From Mycolicibacterium peregrinum (GTDB lineage: Bacteria; Actinomycetota; Actinomycetes; Mycobacteriales; Mycobacteriaceae): a DNA stretch of 64,000 nucleotides. A model generated the notes under the pieces. It ran no database searches. It was not told the DNA's origin and was given only the letters and a program-made list of their open reading frames with translations. A program made the position numbers and the translations under genes. The stretch spans positions 1-64,000 of the forward strand of contig NZ_LZSO01000013.1 in NCBI RefSeq assembly GCF_001665785.1, in the 5' to 3' direction. This document shows, piece by piece, positions 19,699 through 28,172 of the stretch; within the stretch, counting starts at the first letter, position 1; each line of letters begins with the position of its first letter.

Positions 19699-20152
19699 AC
19701 CGGAACCCGGCGCGCACCATCGGCACGTGCGGGATTCCGTCATCAAGGAATTCGTCGCCGTCACGGACGAACCCGTGCCGACCGTACATGTCGATCAGGT
19801 AGGTCTGGGCATTGATGTGGCACGGGTAGTCGCCGACTTCGGCCAGCGCGGCCTGCATGAGCCGGGTGGTGTGGCCACTGCCCCGGGCACTGCGTTTGGT
19901 GCACACCCGGCCGATGCGGAATGCCTTCTCGCCGCCGGGATGCTCCTCCATCAACCGCAGCGTCGAAATGACTTCTCCGTCCGGGCTTTCCAGCCAGAAG
20001 TGGCGGGTCTCGGCGAGCAGATCCCGCCCGTCGAGCTCAGGGTAGGGCGTGGCCTGCTCCACCACGAACACCTCGACACGGAGCTTGAGCAGCTCGTAAA
20101 GCGTTGGTACGTCGAGGTCTTTGGCCCAACTGCGGCGTAGTGCGACCGTCAT
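19667..20152 (-). CDS. GNAT acetyltransferase, ElaA-like
   Basis: A 161-residue GCN5-related N-acetyltransferase of the ElaA type. The N-terminal LYELLKLRVEVFVVEQATPY and the acetyl-CoA loop IGRVCTKRSARGSGHTTRLM are typical, followed by the ElaA-like NAQTYLIDMYGRHGFV. The acceptor is unknown. The C-terminal [11 protein letters not shown] is encoded by the 32-bp repeat, so the original C-terminus may have been changed by duplication. Genes run mqo, this gene, then the chelatase, all leftward, matching Rv2852c-Rv2851c-Rv2850c. Start is ATG at 20152, 13 bases after the mqo stop. Confidence 0.88.
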   Translation of the reverse strand: MTVALRRSWAKDLDVPTLYELLKLRVEVFVVEQATPYPELDGRDLLAETRHFWLESPDGEVISTLRLMEEHPGGEKAFRIGRVCTKRSARGSGHTTRLMQAALAEVGDYPCHINAQTYLIDMYGRHGFVRDGDEFLDDGIPHVPMVRAGFRSDERLREEPT

Positions 20153-20165
20153 CCGCCCGCCCCTG

Positions 20166-21668
20166 TCACGCAGTCACAGGGACGTCCAGCTGCAGCGCCT
20201 TGGTGCCCCACGCCCAGACTTCCTCGAACAGGCCGGGTTCAGTGGACAGCTTGGTACCGAGGGAGGGCACCATCTCCTTGAGCTTCGGCAACCAGCTCTG
20301 ATACCGATCGGTGAAGCAGCGCTCCAGCACGTCGAGCATGGCCGGCACGGCAGTGGATGCGCCCGGCGAGGCGCCGAGCAGGCCGGCGATGCTGCCGTCG
20401 GCAGCGGTCAGCACGGTGGTGCCGAACTCCAGCACACCGCCCGCGCCCTTGCGCCGGATCACCTGCACGCGCTGCCCGGCGATGTCGAGCTCCCAATCGG
20501 AATCGACTGCGCTGGGCGCGAATTCACGCAGGGTGTCGACCCGTGCGGCCTCACTCAACAGCAGCTGGCCGACCAGGTAGTTGACCAGACCCATCTCGGT
20601 GAGCCCGACGCCGAGCATCGACATGATGTTGTTGGGCTTGACCGACAACGGCAGATCGGTGAACTTGCCCTGCTTGAGGAACTTCGGCGTCCAACCGGCG
20701 AACGGACCGAACAGCAGCCACGACTTGCCGTTGATCACGCGGGTGTCCAGGTGCGGCACCGACATCGGCGGGGCGCCCAGGGGCGGCAGCCCGTACACCT
20801 TGGCCTGGTGGCCTGCGGTCAGCGCCTGGTTGTTGGTCCGCAGGAACGCGCCGCCGACCGGGAAACCACCGAAGCCCTTGGCCTCGGGAATGCCGGACTT
20901 CTGCAGCAGCGGCAGCGCGCCACCACCGGCGCCGACGAACACGAACTTCGCATTGAACTTGCGCTTGAGACCGGTGCGCCGGTTGGTCACCTTGAGCGTC
21001 CAGGTCCCGTCCGATTCCTTGCGCAGGTTGCGGACCTCATGGCCGAACAGGGTGTCCATCCCACGCTGGGCGGTGAAGCCGATGAGCTGGCGCGAGAGTG
21101 CACCGAAGTCGACATCGGTGCCGTGCTGCGACCAGTTCAGCCCGACCGGATCGGAGAAATCACGCTTGGCGGCCATGAACGGCAGCCGGCGCGCGAACTC
21201 GTCCTTGTCATCGATGAATTCCATCGAGGCGAACAGCGGGTTACCGACGAGGGCCTGATGCCGGCGCTTGAGGTAGTCGACGTTGCCTGCGCCGTGCACG
21301 AAACTGACGTGCGGGATCGGGTTGAGGAAGCCGCGCACGTCGGGCAACACGCCGTTCTCGGCCGCGTAGGCCCAGAACTGCCGCGACACCTGGAACTGCT
21401 CGTTGACGTTGACGGCCTTGGTGGTGTCGATGGAGCCATCGGACAGCTCGGGCGTGTAGTTCAGCTCACACAGCGCCGAGTGCCCGGTACCTGCGTTGTT
21501 CCACGGATCGCTGCTCTCGGCGGCAGCGCCGTCGAGCCGCTCGATCATGGTGATGGACCAGTCCGGCTCCAGCAGGCGGATCAGAGCGCCGAGGGTTGCG
21601 CTCATGATGCCGGCCCCAACCAGCACGACGTCTGTTTTCACGGTCGTACCCACGTTTGCCTCAGACAC
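20166..21668 (-). CDS. mqo: Malate:quinone oxidoreductase
   Basis: A 500-residue FAD-dependent peripheral membrane enzyme that oxidises L-malate to oxaloacetate and passes electrons to menaquinone. The dinucleotide-binding motif [17 protein letters not shown] starts at about residue 14. Other Mqo features are [18 protein letters not shown] and [21 protein letters not shown]. Length fits the family. GTG start at 21668 with a weak purine stretch. The 111 bases upstream hold no gene and probably contain its promoter and the end region of the TetR gene at 21780. Confidence 0.96.
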   Translation of the reverse strand: MSEANVGTTVKTDVVLVGAGIMSATLGALIRLLEPDWSITMIERLDGAAAESSDPWNNAGTGHSALCELNYTPELSDGSIDTTKAVNVNEQFQVSRQFWAYAAENGVLPDVRGFLNPIPHVSFVHGAGNVDYLKRRHQALVGNPLFASMEFIDDKDEFARRLPFMAAKRDFSDPVGLNWSQHGTDVDFGALSRQLIGFTAQRGMDTLFGHEVRNLRKESDGTWTLKVTNRRTGLKRKFNAKFVFVGAGGGALPLLQKSGIPEAKGFGGFPVGGAFLRTNNQALTAGHQAKVYGLPPLGAPPMSVPHLDTRVINGKSWLLFGPFAGWTPKFLKQGKFTDLPLSVKPNNIMSMLGVGLTEMGLVNYLVGQLLLSEAARVDTLREFAPSAVDSDWELDIAGQRVQVIRRKGAGGVLEFGTTVLTAADGSIAGLLGASPGASTAVPAMLDVLERCFTDRYQSWLPKLKEMVPSLGTKLSTEPGLFEEVWAWGTKALQLDVPVTA

Positions 21669-21779
21669 CCTGATCGCTCGTCCTTTGTATTGCGCGGCCC
21701 GTCCTCGTCGACGGCTTTCTGTTATGCCAAGGTTATCGCGCGACGAATCCCAGTTGGCCAGGCGTGGTAGTGCGATCCG

Positions 21780-22364
21780 TCACCCAGCCCGTATCCTCAG
21801 CCCGTCGACGAGCAGCCCGACCAGCCGGGTGCGCTGATTCTCGTCACGGTCGGCATGCTGTCCCACCCACGCGATCCCGGCCGCCAGATCCAGGATGTCG
21901 TCGACTTCCAGGTCGGCCCTGATCAGCCCGTGTGCGACCGCGCGGGTGATCAGGCGGGCCCCGGACTGACGTGCCGCGTGGCAACTCCGCGACCCCTCTC
22001 CGTCGGGTGCGGCGTCGACCAGGGTCCGGGCCAGACCGTCATACACGTTGCCCTGCCTGATGTAGGCGTCGAGCCATTCCGTCAGCGCGGCAACGGGATC
22101 GACGGCGTCCAGCAACGACTCCCCCTGGTCGCGCAGAGCCCACAATCCGTCGTCGATGACCGCGCGCACCAGCTGATCGCGGGTCGGGAAATGCCGGTAC
22201 AGCGTGCCCGGCCCCACTCCCGCCGCCCGAGCCACCTCGTCGAGCGAGGCCGAGACTCCGTCCCGGGCGAATGCGGCCGCGGCGGCGGCCAGCAGTGCCT
22301 GCCGGTTACGGGCGGCATCGGCCCGCAACGGGCGCGAACTTGGTTTGGACACCGTCCTGCTCAC
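21780..22364 (-). CDS. TetR-family transcriptional regulator
   Basis: A TetR-type repressor of about 194 residues. The HTH is recognised in RNRQALLAAAAAAFARDG, ASLDEVARAAGVGPGTLYRHF and PTRDQLVRAVIDD. The C-terminal ligand domain has WLDAYIRQGNVYDGLARTLV and ends LVGLLVDGLRIRAG. The open frame extends to ATG at 22406, but that codon lies inside the palindromic operator, so I favour GTG at 22364 (AGAGGA just upstream) or GTG at 22352. It is divergent from the F420-type monooxygenase at 22453 and most likely represses both genes. Confidence 0.85.
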   Translation of the reverse strand: MSRTVSKPSSRPLRADAARNRQALLAAAAAAFARDGVSASLDEVARAAGVGPGTLYRHFPTRDQLVRAVIDDGLWALRDQGESLLDAVDPVAALTEWLDAYIRQGNVYDGLARTLVDAAPDGEGSRSCHAARQSGARLITRAVAHGLIRADLEVDDILDLAAGIAWVGQHADRDENQRTRLVGLLVDGLRIRAG

Positions 22365-22390
22365 CGATCCTCTCGACTCGCCTCGACAAA

Positions 22391-22429
22391 CGGAGACAGC
22401 CTCCATATATTAACCGGAGGCAGTCTCCG
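22391..22429. promoter_or_regulatory. Double palindromic operator for the TetR regulator
   Basis: Arms CGGAGACAGCCTCC (22391-22404) and GGAGGCAGTCTCCG (22416-22429) are inverted copies with one mismatch in 14, separated by 11 bases containing TATATTAA. Each arm is itself a near palindrome (GGAGRC-A-GYCTCC), so the site may hold two TetR dimers flanking the -10 region of one or both divergent promoters. Confidence 0.7.
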
Positions 22430-22452
22430 CATCCTATCCCCAGGAGCACCAC

Positions 22453-23391
22453 ATGCGTATCTCCGTCATGTCCGTACCCGATCCGGGGCCGGCCCCCGAT
22501 GGCCAGGACAGTCTCGACGCGGCCATCGCGCCCGTCGTCGCCGCCGATCGATCCGGCTTTCACCGGGCCTGGATGCCGCAGCTGCCGCCGATGGCCGGCA
22601 TGGCGCCGTGGGACGTACTCACCGCACTGACCATCGCCGCGGGCCGCACCCGCCGCATCGGCCTGGGCACCGGCGTCGTCGTCGCCTACACCCAACATCC
22701 GCTGGCACTGGCCCGCCAGGCGCTGACCGCGAACGCCGCCGCGGGCGGCCGGCTCACGCTCGGCATCGGCGTCAGCCACCCGTTCATGGTCGAGGCGCTG
22801 GGCTACTCGTACGAGCGGCCCGCGGCGTTCCTGCGCGAGTACCTGGAGGTGCTCGTGCCCGCGCTGGCCGGCGAGCCCGTCGAGCACTACGGCCCCCGGA
22901 TCACCACAACCGGGCAGGTGACGCTGCATGGCGCGCCGGCACCACCGGTGGTGACCGCGGCCCTCGGCCCTCACATGCTCGACGTCGCCGGTGAGCTCAC
23001 CGACGGCACGATCACCAGTTGGGCCGGGCCGATTGCCTTGGAACAGTTCATCATTCCACGCCTGAACCGAGCCGCAGCCCGCGCGGGCCGGCCCACGCCG
23101 CAGGTGATCGCCGGGCTCCCCGTGGTGCTCACCCACGACCCCGAACCGGCGCGCGCCGCCCTGGCGGCCGCCTTTGAGATCGCCGGGCAGGCACCGGCCT
23201 ACCGCGCCGTGCTGGACAAAGAGGGCGCGGACGGCATCGGCGACGTGTGCATCGTCGGCGACGAGGCCGAGGTCGAGAAGCAGCTTCGTCGTTTCGCCGG
23301 GATCGGTGTCACCGAGTTCGTCGCCTCCCCCAATGGCGACACCTCGGCGGTGGCGAAGACCACCGACTTCCTGGCTTCGTTGCGGCTCTGA
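22453..23391 (+). CDS. LLM-class F420-dependent oxidoreductase
   Basis: A 312-residue bacterial luciferase-like (TIM-barrel) oxidoreductase. The family segments are FHRAWMPQLPPMAGMAPWDV, RIGLGTGVVVAYTQHPLALA and RLTLGIGVSHPFMVE. Such proteins in mycobacteria commonly use coenzyme F420 to reduce or oxidise hydrophobic substrates; the substrate here is unknown. CAGGAG lies nine bases before the ATG. It is divergent from and probably repressed by the TetR gene. A GTG-started hydrolase gene begins 27 bases downstream and could be co-transcribed. Confidence 0.85.
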   Translation: MRISVMSVPDPGPAPDGQDSLDAAIAPVVAADRSGFHRAWMPQLPPMAGMAPWDVLTALTIAAGRTRRIGLGTGVVVAYTQHPLALARQALTANAAAGGRLTLGIGVSHPFMVEALGYSYERPAAFLREYLEVLVPALAGEPVEHYGPRITTTGQVTLHGAPAPPVVTAALGPHMLDVAGELTDGTITSWAGPIALEQFIIPRLNRAAARAGRPTPQVIAGLPVVLTHDPEPARAALAAAFEIAGQAPAYRAVLDKEGADGIGDVCIVGDEAEVEKQLRRFAGIGVTEFVASPNGDTSAVAKTTDFLASLRL

Positions 23392-23418
23392 GTTTCGGCT
23401 CGCGGTTAGGGTGGAACC

Positions 23419-24450
23419 GTGACGTCACGGGAGCCCGACTGGGAGCCGGATGTATTGCCGGGGTTCTGGCAGCAGACCATCGATGCGGGGCCCGATCCCG
23501 ACGGCGAGGGCGACCTGGTCGCCACGCTCGTGCGCCGGGGCCCTGGCGGCGCGAGGCCGGATGGGCACGGCCACGCGGTGCTGGCATTGCACGGCTACAC
23601 CGACTATTTCTTCCACACCGAACTCGCGGATCGATTCGCCGAGCGGGGCTTCGCGTTCTACGCACTGGATCTGCCCAAGTGCGGGCGCTCCCGGCAGGAC
23701 GGCCAGACCGCGCATTTCACCACCGATCTGGCGCGGTACGACGACGAGCTTCAGCGCGCGCTGGAGGTGATCGCGGCCGACACCGGCGACGCCACGGTGT
23801 GCCTGTACGGGCATTCGGCGGGAGGGCTGATCCTCACCTTGTTCGCCGATCGTCTGCGTCGCAGCCGCCGGCTCGCTCCGCTGCACGTCGGCGGACTGAT
23901 CCTGAACAGCCCGTTCTTCGACCTGCACGGCCCGGCGATCCTGCGCACCGCACCCACATCGGCCGCCCTGATCGCACTGGCCCGGCTCCGCAAGCTGTCG
24001 GTGATCCGCAAACCCACCGAAGGTGGGTACGGCACCACACTTCACCGCGACTACGGCGGCGATTTCGACTACAACCTCGACTGGAAACCGTTGGGAGGCT
24101 TCCCCGTCACCCTCGGGTGGATCAATGCGATCCGCCGCGGACAGGCCCGCCTACACCGCGGCCTGGACGTCGGCGTACCGAACCTGATCCTGCGTTCGGA
24201 CCGGAGTGTCACCGAAACCTCCGATCCGGCCGCGATGCAGCGCGGCGATGCGGTGCTCGATGTTCGCCAGATCGCCCGGTGGTCGGGTTGCGTGGGTAAC
24301 CACACCACAGTCGCACCGATCACCGACGCCAAGCACGACGTGTTCCTGTCGGTGGCCGACGCCCGCGCGGCAGCCTACGGCGAGCTCGACCGCTGGCTGG
24401 ACTACTACCTGAGCCGGCAAACCCGGCCGAGCACAACACCTTCCGGATAG
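23419..24450 (+). CDS. Alpha/beta hydrolase (Rv2854-like, monoglyceride-lipase type)
   Basis: A 343-residue serine hydrolase. The oxyanion-hole segment VLALHGYTDYFFH, the nucleophile elbow LYGHSAGGLI (catalytic Ser) and a late acidic/His segment (ITDAKHDVFLSVADARA, with the probable catalytic His) are all present, so it looks active. Similarity of the fold order (HGYTDYFFHTELADRFAERG) is to the serine aminopeptidase S33/monoglyceride lipase group. GTG start at 23419. It ends nine bases before mtr and both run rightward, so the two may be co-transcribed, as in the Rv2854-Rv2855 order. Confidence 0.85.
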   Translation: MTSREPDWEPDVLPGFWQQTIDAGPDPDGEGDLVATLVRRGPGGARPDGHGHAVLALHGYTDYFFHTELADRFAERGFAFYALDLPKCGRSRQDGQTAHFTTDLARYDDELQRALEVIAADTGDATVCLYGHSAGGLILTLFADRLRRSRRLAPLHVGGLILNSPFFDLHGPAILRTAPTSAALIALARLRKLSVIRKPTEGGYGTTLHRDYGGDFDYNLDWKPLGGFPVTLGWINAIRRGQARLHRGLDVGVPNLILRSDRSVTETSDPAAMQRGDAVLDVRQIARWSGCVGNHTTVAPITDAKHDVFLSVADARAAAYGELDRWLDYYLSRQTRPSTTPSG

Positions 24451-24459
24451 GGAGCGCAC

Positions 24460-25845
24460 ATGGAGCATTACGACCTGACGATCATCGGTACCGGCTCGGG
24501 CAACAGCATTCTCGACGAGCGCTACGCCGGCAAGAAGGTCGCGATCTGCGAGCAGGGCACGTTCGGCGGCACCTGTCTGAACGTCGGCTGCATCCCCACC
24601 AAGATGTTCGTCTACGCCGCCGACGTCGCGGACACGATCAAGGACAGCGCCAAGTACGGCATCGATTCCCACATCGACAAGGTGCGGTGGCCCGACGTCG
24701 TCGCGCGGGTGTTCGGCCGGATCGACCCGATCGCTGCCGGCGGCGAGGACTATCGCCGCAACGACCCCCACATCACGGTGTACGGCAGCCACACTCGCTT
24801 CGGGCCCAAGACCGCCGATGGCCGCTACACGCTGCGCACCGAGGCCGGGGACGAATTCAGCAGCGACCAGGTGGTCATCGCGGCCGGGTCCCGCGCCTAC
24901 GTCCCCCCGGCCATCGTGGACTGCGGCGTGACGTACTACACCAGCGACGACATCATGAGAATCCCCGAACTACCCGAGCACCTGGTGATCGTCGGCGGCG
25001 GGTTCGTCGCCGCCGAGTTCGCCCACGTGTTCTCCGCACTCGGCGTGCGGGTCACGATCGTGGTGCGCGGGGACTGCCTGCTCAGCCATTGCGACGAGAC
25101 GATCTGCCGGGAATTCAGCGCGCTGGCCGCCGAGAAGTGGGATCTGCGTAAGCACGAGAACGTGATCGGCTCCCATCACGAGGGTGGCCAGATCGTGCTC
25201 GAACTCGACGACGGCAAGACCCTGCCGGCCGACATGCTGCTGGTGGCCACCGGACGCGTCCCCAACGGGGACCTGCTCGATGCCGACCTCGCCGGGGTGG
25301 AGGTCGACGAGGACGGCCTGGTGATCGTGGACGAATACCAACGCACCACGGCGCGTGGTGTTTTCGCACTCGGCGACGTGTCCTCCGACTTCCAGCTCAA
25401 ACATGTGGCCAACCACGAGTCACGGGTGGTCAAGGAGAACCTGCTGCGCGAGTGGGACGACACCGCGGCAATGGTGCGCAGTGACCACCGGTTCGTACCG
25501 TCCGCGGTATTCACCGACCCACAGATCGCCACGGTCGGATTGACCGAGCAGCAGGCCCGCGACGAGGGCTACGACTACGTCACCAAGGTTCAGGCCTACG
25601 GCGACACCGCGTACGGCTGGGCGATGGAGGACACCACCGGCATCGCCAAGCTGATCGGCGACCGCGCCACCGGCAAGATCCTGGGCGCCCACATCATGGG
25701 CTATCAGGCGTCCTCGATCATCCAGCCGCTGATCCAGGCGATGAGCTTCGGGCAGACCGCCCGAGAGGTCGCCCGGGGCCAGTACTGGATTCACCCGGCG
25801 CTGGCCGAGGTCATCGAGAACGCCCTGCTGGGCCTGGGCGATTAG
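24460..25845 (+). CDS. mtr: Mycothione reductase
   Basis: A 461-residue FAD/NADPH-dependent disulfide reductase that regenerates reduced mycothiol, the main low-molecular-weight thiol of actinobacteria. Features are the N-terminal FAD motif IIGTGSGNSILDERYAGK and the redox-active disulfide GGTCLNVGCIPTK. The second Rossmann motif is LVIVGGGFVAAEFAHVFSAL, and the dimerisation domain carries the active-site His in YWIHPALAEVIENALLGLGD. GGGAGC precedes the ATG. Its stop overlaps the convergent nicT stop by four bases. It marks the organism as a mycothiol producer. Confidence 0.96.
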   Translation: MEHYDLTIIGTGSGNSILDERYAGKKVAICEQGTFGGTCLNVGCIPTKMFVYAADVADTIKDSAKYGIDSHIDKVRWPDVVARVFGRIDPIAAGGEDYRRNDPHITVYGSHTRFGPKTADGRYTLRTEAGDEFSSDQVVIAAGSRAYVPPAIVDCGVTYYTSDDIMRIPELPEHLVIVGGGFVAAEFAHVFSALGVRVTIVVRGDCLLSHCDETICREFSALAAEKWDLRKHENVIGSHHEGGQIVLELDDGKTLPADMLLVATGRVPNGDLLDADLAGVEVDEDGLVIVDEYQRTTARGVFALGDVSSDFQLKHVANHESRVVKENLLREWDDTAAMVRSDHRFVPSAVFTDPQIATVGLTEQQARDEGYDYVTKVQAYGDTAYGWAMEDTTGIAKLIGDRATGKILGAHIMGYQASSIIQPLIQAMSFGQTAREVARGQYWIHPALAEVIENALLGLGD

Positions 25846-26948
25846 GCCCGTGCGGCCCAGCGCTGCTCGATCCGGCCTAACCGCCAGATCGCCAGGGCCA
25901 CAAGCCAACTCATCACGAAGAGCCCGACGATCGCGAAACCGACGAACTCCAGATCGGCCGAACCGATGAATGCCAGCGGACCCGTGGTGATTCCAAGGCG
26001 CTCGACCAGCAGACCGGCCAGAACTATGACACCGACCACCAGCGCCACGATGACCGACAGCACGGTGACAGTCAGGTTGTAGTAGACCTTGCGGACCGGC
26101 TGCAGGAACGCCCAGCCGTAGGCCCGCGCCATGAAGATGCCGTCCAGGCTGTCGAAAAGGCTCATCCCCGCGGCGAACAGCACCGGCAGCACCAGCATGG
26201 CGTACCAGGGCAGGGAGAAGGCCGCGGTTCCCGCCGCCAGCACCAGCAGTGCGACCTGGCTGGCGGTGTCGAAGCCCAGCCCCATCAGGAAACCCACGGG
26301 GTACAGGTGCCAGGGCTTGTTGACCCGTCGCATCACCCGGCCCAACAGGCGGGCCACGAAACCCCGGCTGTCGAGCTGACGTTCGAGCTCGGCCTCGTCG
26401 TACTCGCCACGACGCATGGCCCGGAAAACCTTGGCGATACCCACCGCGGCGAACAGATTCGTCAGGCCGACCAGGATCAGAAACGTTCCGGCCACCAGCG
26501 AGCCGACCAGCCCGAGGGTCTGCAGCATCGCGGACTCTTCGTCCTGAACTGGGCCCGCGAGCGCCCGCACGCCCAGCGCCAGCAGCAGGGCCAGCCCGAA
26601 CACCACACTCGAATGCCCCAGCGAGAACCAGAAACCCGCCGAAATCGACCGGGTGCCCTCCCCGACCAGTTTTCGGGTGGTGTTGTCGATGACGGCGATG
26701 TGGTCGGCATCGAAGGCGTGGCGGACGCCCAGCAGATACGCGGTGACGCCGAGGCCGACGCCGAACACGCCCGCCGAGCCCAGCGTGATGTGTTGCGGTG
26801 CCACCCCGAACACCAGTACACCCCATCCGATGACATGCAGCAGCAGGACGAATCCGGTGACAGCCACGATCGAGGTCCAGTCGGCGCGGTCGAAACGGGT
26901 TGCCAATCGGGTGGATCGGGCAGGGGCCTGCGATGCACCGATGGTCAT
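25842..26948 (-). CDS. nicT: Nickel/cobalt transporter NicT (NiCoT family)
   Basis: A 368-residue membrane permease with about eight transmembrane segments. The NiCoT signature HX4DH appears as RHAFDADHIAVIDN in helix II, followed by GFWFSLGHSSVVF. It imports Ni2+ and possibly Co2+, for urease, hydrogenase or cobalamin. I chose ATG at 26948 over the upstream in-frame GTG at 27023, because the longer form would overlap the ArsR gene and the palindrome at 26975. The adjacent ArsR-type regulator upstream on the same strand suggests metal-responsive control. Confidence 0.9.
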   Translation of the reverse strand: MTIGASQAPARSTRLATRFDRADWTSIVAVTGFVLLLHVIGWGVLVFGVAPQHITLGSAGVFGVGLGVTAYLLGVRHAFDADHIAVIDNTTRKLVGEGTRSISAGFWFSLGHSSVVFGLALLLALGVRALAGPVQDEESAMLQTLGLVGSLVAGTFLILVGLTNLFAAVGIAKVFRAMRRGEYDEAELERQLDSRGFVARLLGRVMRRVNKPWHLYPVGFLMGLGFDTASQVALLVLAAGTAAFSLPWYAMLVLPVLFAAGMSLFDSLDGIFMARAYGWAFLQPVRKVYYNLTVTVLSVIVALVVGVIVLAGLLVERLGITTGPLAFIGSADLEFVGFAIVGLFVMSWLVALAIWRLGRIEQRWAARA

Positions 26949-26974
26949 CGACCGAGCGTAAGACGGCCGCCGAT

Positions 26975-26994
26975 ATCTGTCCAGGCGAACAGAT
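26975..26994. promoter_or_regulatory. Candidate ArsR/metal-regulator operator upstream of nicT
   Basis: A perfect inverted repeat ATCTGT-N8-ACAGAT lies between the arsR stop (27007) and the nicT start (26948). The position suits an operator controlling nicT separately from arsR. A weak transcription terminator is an alternative, but there is no U-tract. Confidence 0.5.
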
Positions 26995-27006
26995 GAGACT
27001 CCGGTT

Positions 27007-27336
27007 TCAGCCGTGCCGTGCACCGATCCAGTGCAGCAGGTCGTGCACGGTGTCGTCGTCGAGCCGGTAGTTCACGGTGCGCCCCACCCGAGTCGCGGTG
27101 ACCCACCCCTGGTCCCGCAACACCCGCAAAGCCTGGGACACCGCGTTCTCCGAGCGGCCGAGGGCGGTGGCCAGATCGCTGACACAGATTCCGGGCGCGC
27201 GGTGCAGGCCCAGCAGGATCTCCAGCCGGTGCGGATCGGACAGCAGGTCGAAGCGCTGCGCCCATCCCGAGGTGTCGACGTCGGCCAGGGCCGACGTCGC
27301 GCGCTCGACCTGGCCGGCTTTACCGTGCCGGTCCAC
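27007..27336 (-). CDS. ArsR/SmtB-family regulator, probable metal sensor
   Basis: A 109-residue winged-helix repressor. The recognition region is ICVSDLATALGRSENAVSQALRVLRDQGWVT, with a beta-wing VGRTVNYRL. The C-terminal helix is acidic/His-rich (DDDTVHDLLHWIGARHG), resembling the alpha-5 metal site of NmtR/SmtB-type nickel or zinc sensors, although the ligand spacing is not identical. A cysteine sits at the start of the helix before the HTH. It precedes nicT on the same strand and has its start nine bases after gntR. GTG start without a clear ribosome site. Nickel or cobalt sensing is inferred from context. Confidence 0.8.
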   Translation of the reverse strand: MDRHGKAGQVERATSALADVDTSGWAQRFDLLSDPHRLEILLGLHRAPGICVSDLATALGRSENAVSQALRVLRDQGWVTATRVGRTVNYRLDDDTVHDLLHWIGARHG

Positions 27337-27345
27337 GGTACGAAT

Positions 27346-28155
27346 CTAATCCAGAAAGCCGTGCAGCAAGGCCGACGATCCCCCGACGTGGGCCAGCATG
27401 GCCGCGGCGGCCCGCTCGCTGTCACCGGCCAGGATCGCCATCACGATCTCCTCGTGCTGTTCGTCGGAATGGGCGATGTTGCGCGGCAGCAGCGGAATCT
27501 GATCCAGCAGGGCATTGAGCCGCATCCGGTTCTCGGCGACCAGCGGCACCAGTGACGGAGACCCCGCCGCCTCCGCGATGGCCAGATGCAGCCGCGAATC
27601 CAGGCGGCGGTAATCGTCGGGCTCGGCACTCCGGACATCGGCCAGCCGCGACCACAGCCCGTCACGCTCGGCCGCGCTCAGCGTGCGCCCGGCCGCCATC
27701 CGCGCCGCCCCGACCTCAAGGATCTCGCGCAACCGCAACGCGTCATCGATCTCCTCACGCGTGGGCCTGGGGCCGTCGGCGGTGTGCCGCGGTAATTCCT
27801 CGGCGAGGAACGTGCCGCCGTACCGCCCCCGTTTGGACACCAGGTAGCCGGCGTCGGCCAGCGACTTGATCGCCTCCCGCACCGTGTCACGGCTGACCCC
27901 GAGGCGTGCGGCCAGCTCGCGCTCGGGCGGCAATGACTCGCCTGGGCCCAACACCCCCAGCCGGATCGTCTCCAGCAGCCTGCCGACGGTGTCCTCGAAG
28001 GCGTTGCCCAGCCGGACCGGACGCAGCAGCGCCCCGGCCGTCTCCGCGGCGAGCCGCGAATCAGAGCCCGCGGCGAGCCGCGAATCAGAGCCCGCGGCGA
28101 GCCGCGAATCAGGACCCGCGGCGGTCGGGTGTTCTGAATCCGGTTCGGCTGTCAT
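27346..28155 (-). CDS. GntR/FadR-family regulator of the adjacent amine-catabolic operon
   Basis: A 269-residue GntR regulator. The winged HTH (residues about 50-115) contains LGPGESLPPERELAARLGVS, RDTVREAIKSLADAG and YLVSKRGRYGGTFL. An FCD-type all-helical effector domain follows, with EARM-like metal/ligand residues (HLAIAEAAGS...SDEQHEEIVMAI). An unusual N-terminal extension holds three 8-residue repeats GSDSRLAA from a 24-bp tandem repeat. It is the last gene of the leftward glnA4-puuD-aldC-SDR group, 17 bases after the SDR, and is the natural candidate to bind the palindrome upstream of glnA4. Confidence 0.88.
   Translation of the reverse strand: MTAEPDSEHPTAAGPDSRLAAGSDSRLAAGSDSRLAAETAGALLRPVRLGNAFEDTVGRLLETIRLGVLGPGESLPPERELAARLGVSRDTVREAIKSLADAGYLVSKRGRYGGTFLAEELPRHTADGPRPTREEIDDALRLREILEVGAARMAAGRTLSAAERDGLWSRLADVRSAEPDDYRRLDSRLHLAIAEAAGSPSLVPLVAENRMRLNALLDQIPLLPRNIAHSDEQHEEIVMAILAGDSERAAAAMLAHVGGSSALLHGFLD
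28045..28116. repeat. 24-bp in-frame tandem repeat, three copies
   Basis: Three consecutive 24-bp units (28045-28068, 28069-28092, 28093-28116), the first two identical and the third with two changes. On the minus strand they encode repeated GSDSRLAA in the N-terminus of the GntR regulator. Units of 24 bp keep the frame, so copy number may vary between strains without inactivating the protein. Confidence 0.9.
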
Positions 28156-28172
28156 GGTGAGCTACCAGGGTG

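Noticed and set aside
21669..24459. PE_PGRS gene expected between mqo and the Rv2854 homologue
   Set aside because: The interval holds a TetR regulator and an LLM oxidoreductase instead; no PE motif or Gly-Gly-Ala repeat is present.
28045..28116. Possible CRISPR or regulatory repeat
   Set aside because: Units are contiguous without spacers, are in frame and encode GSDSRLAA; it is a coding minisatellite.
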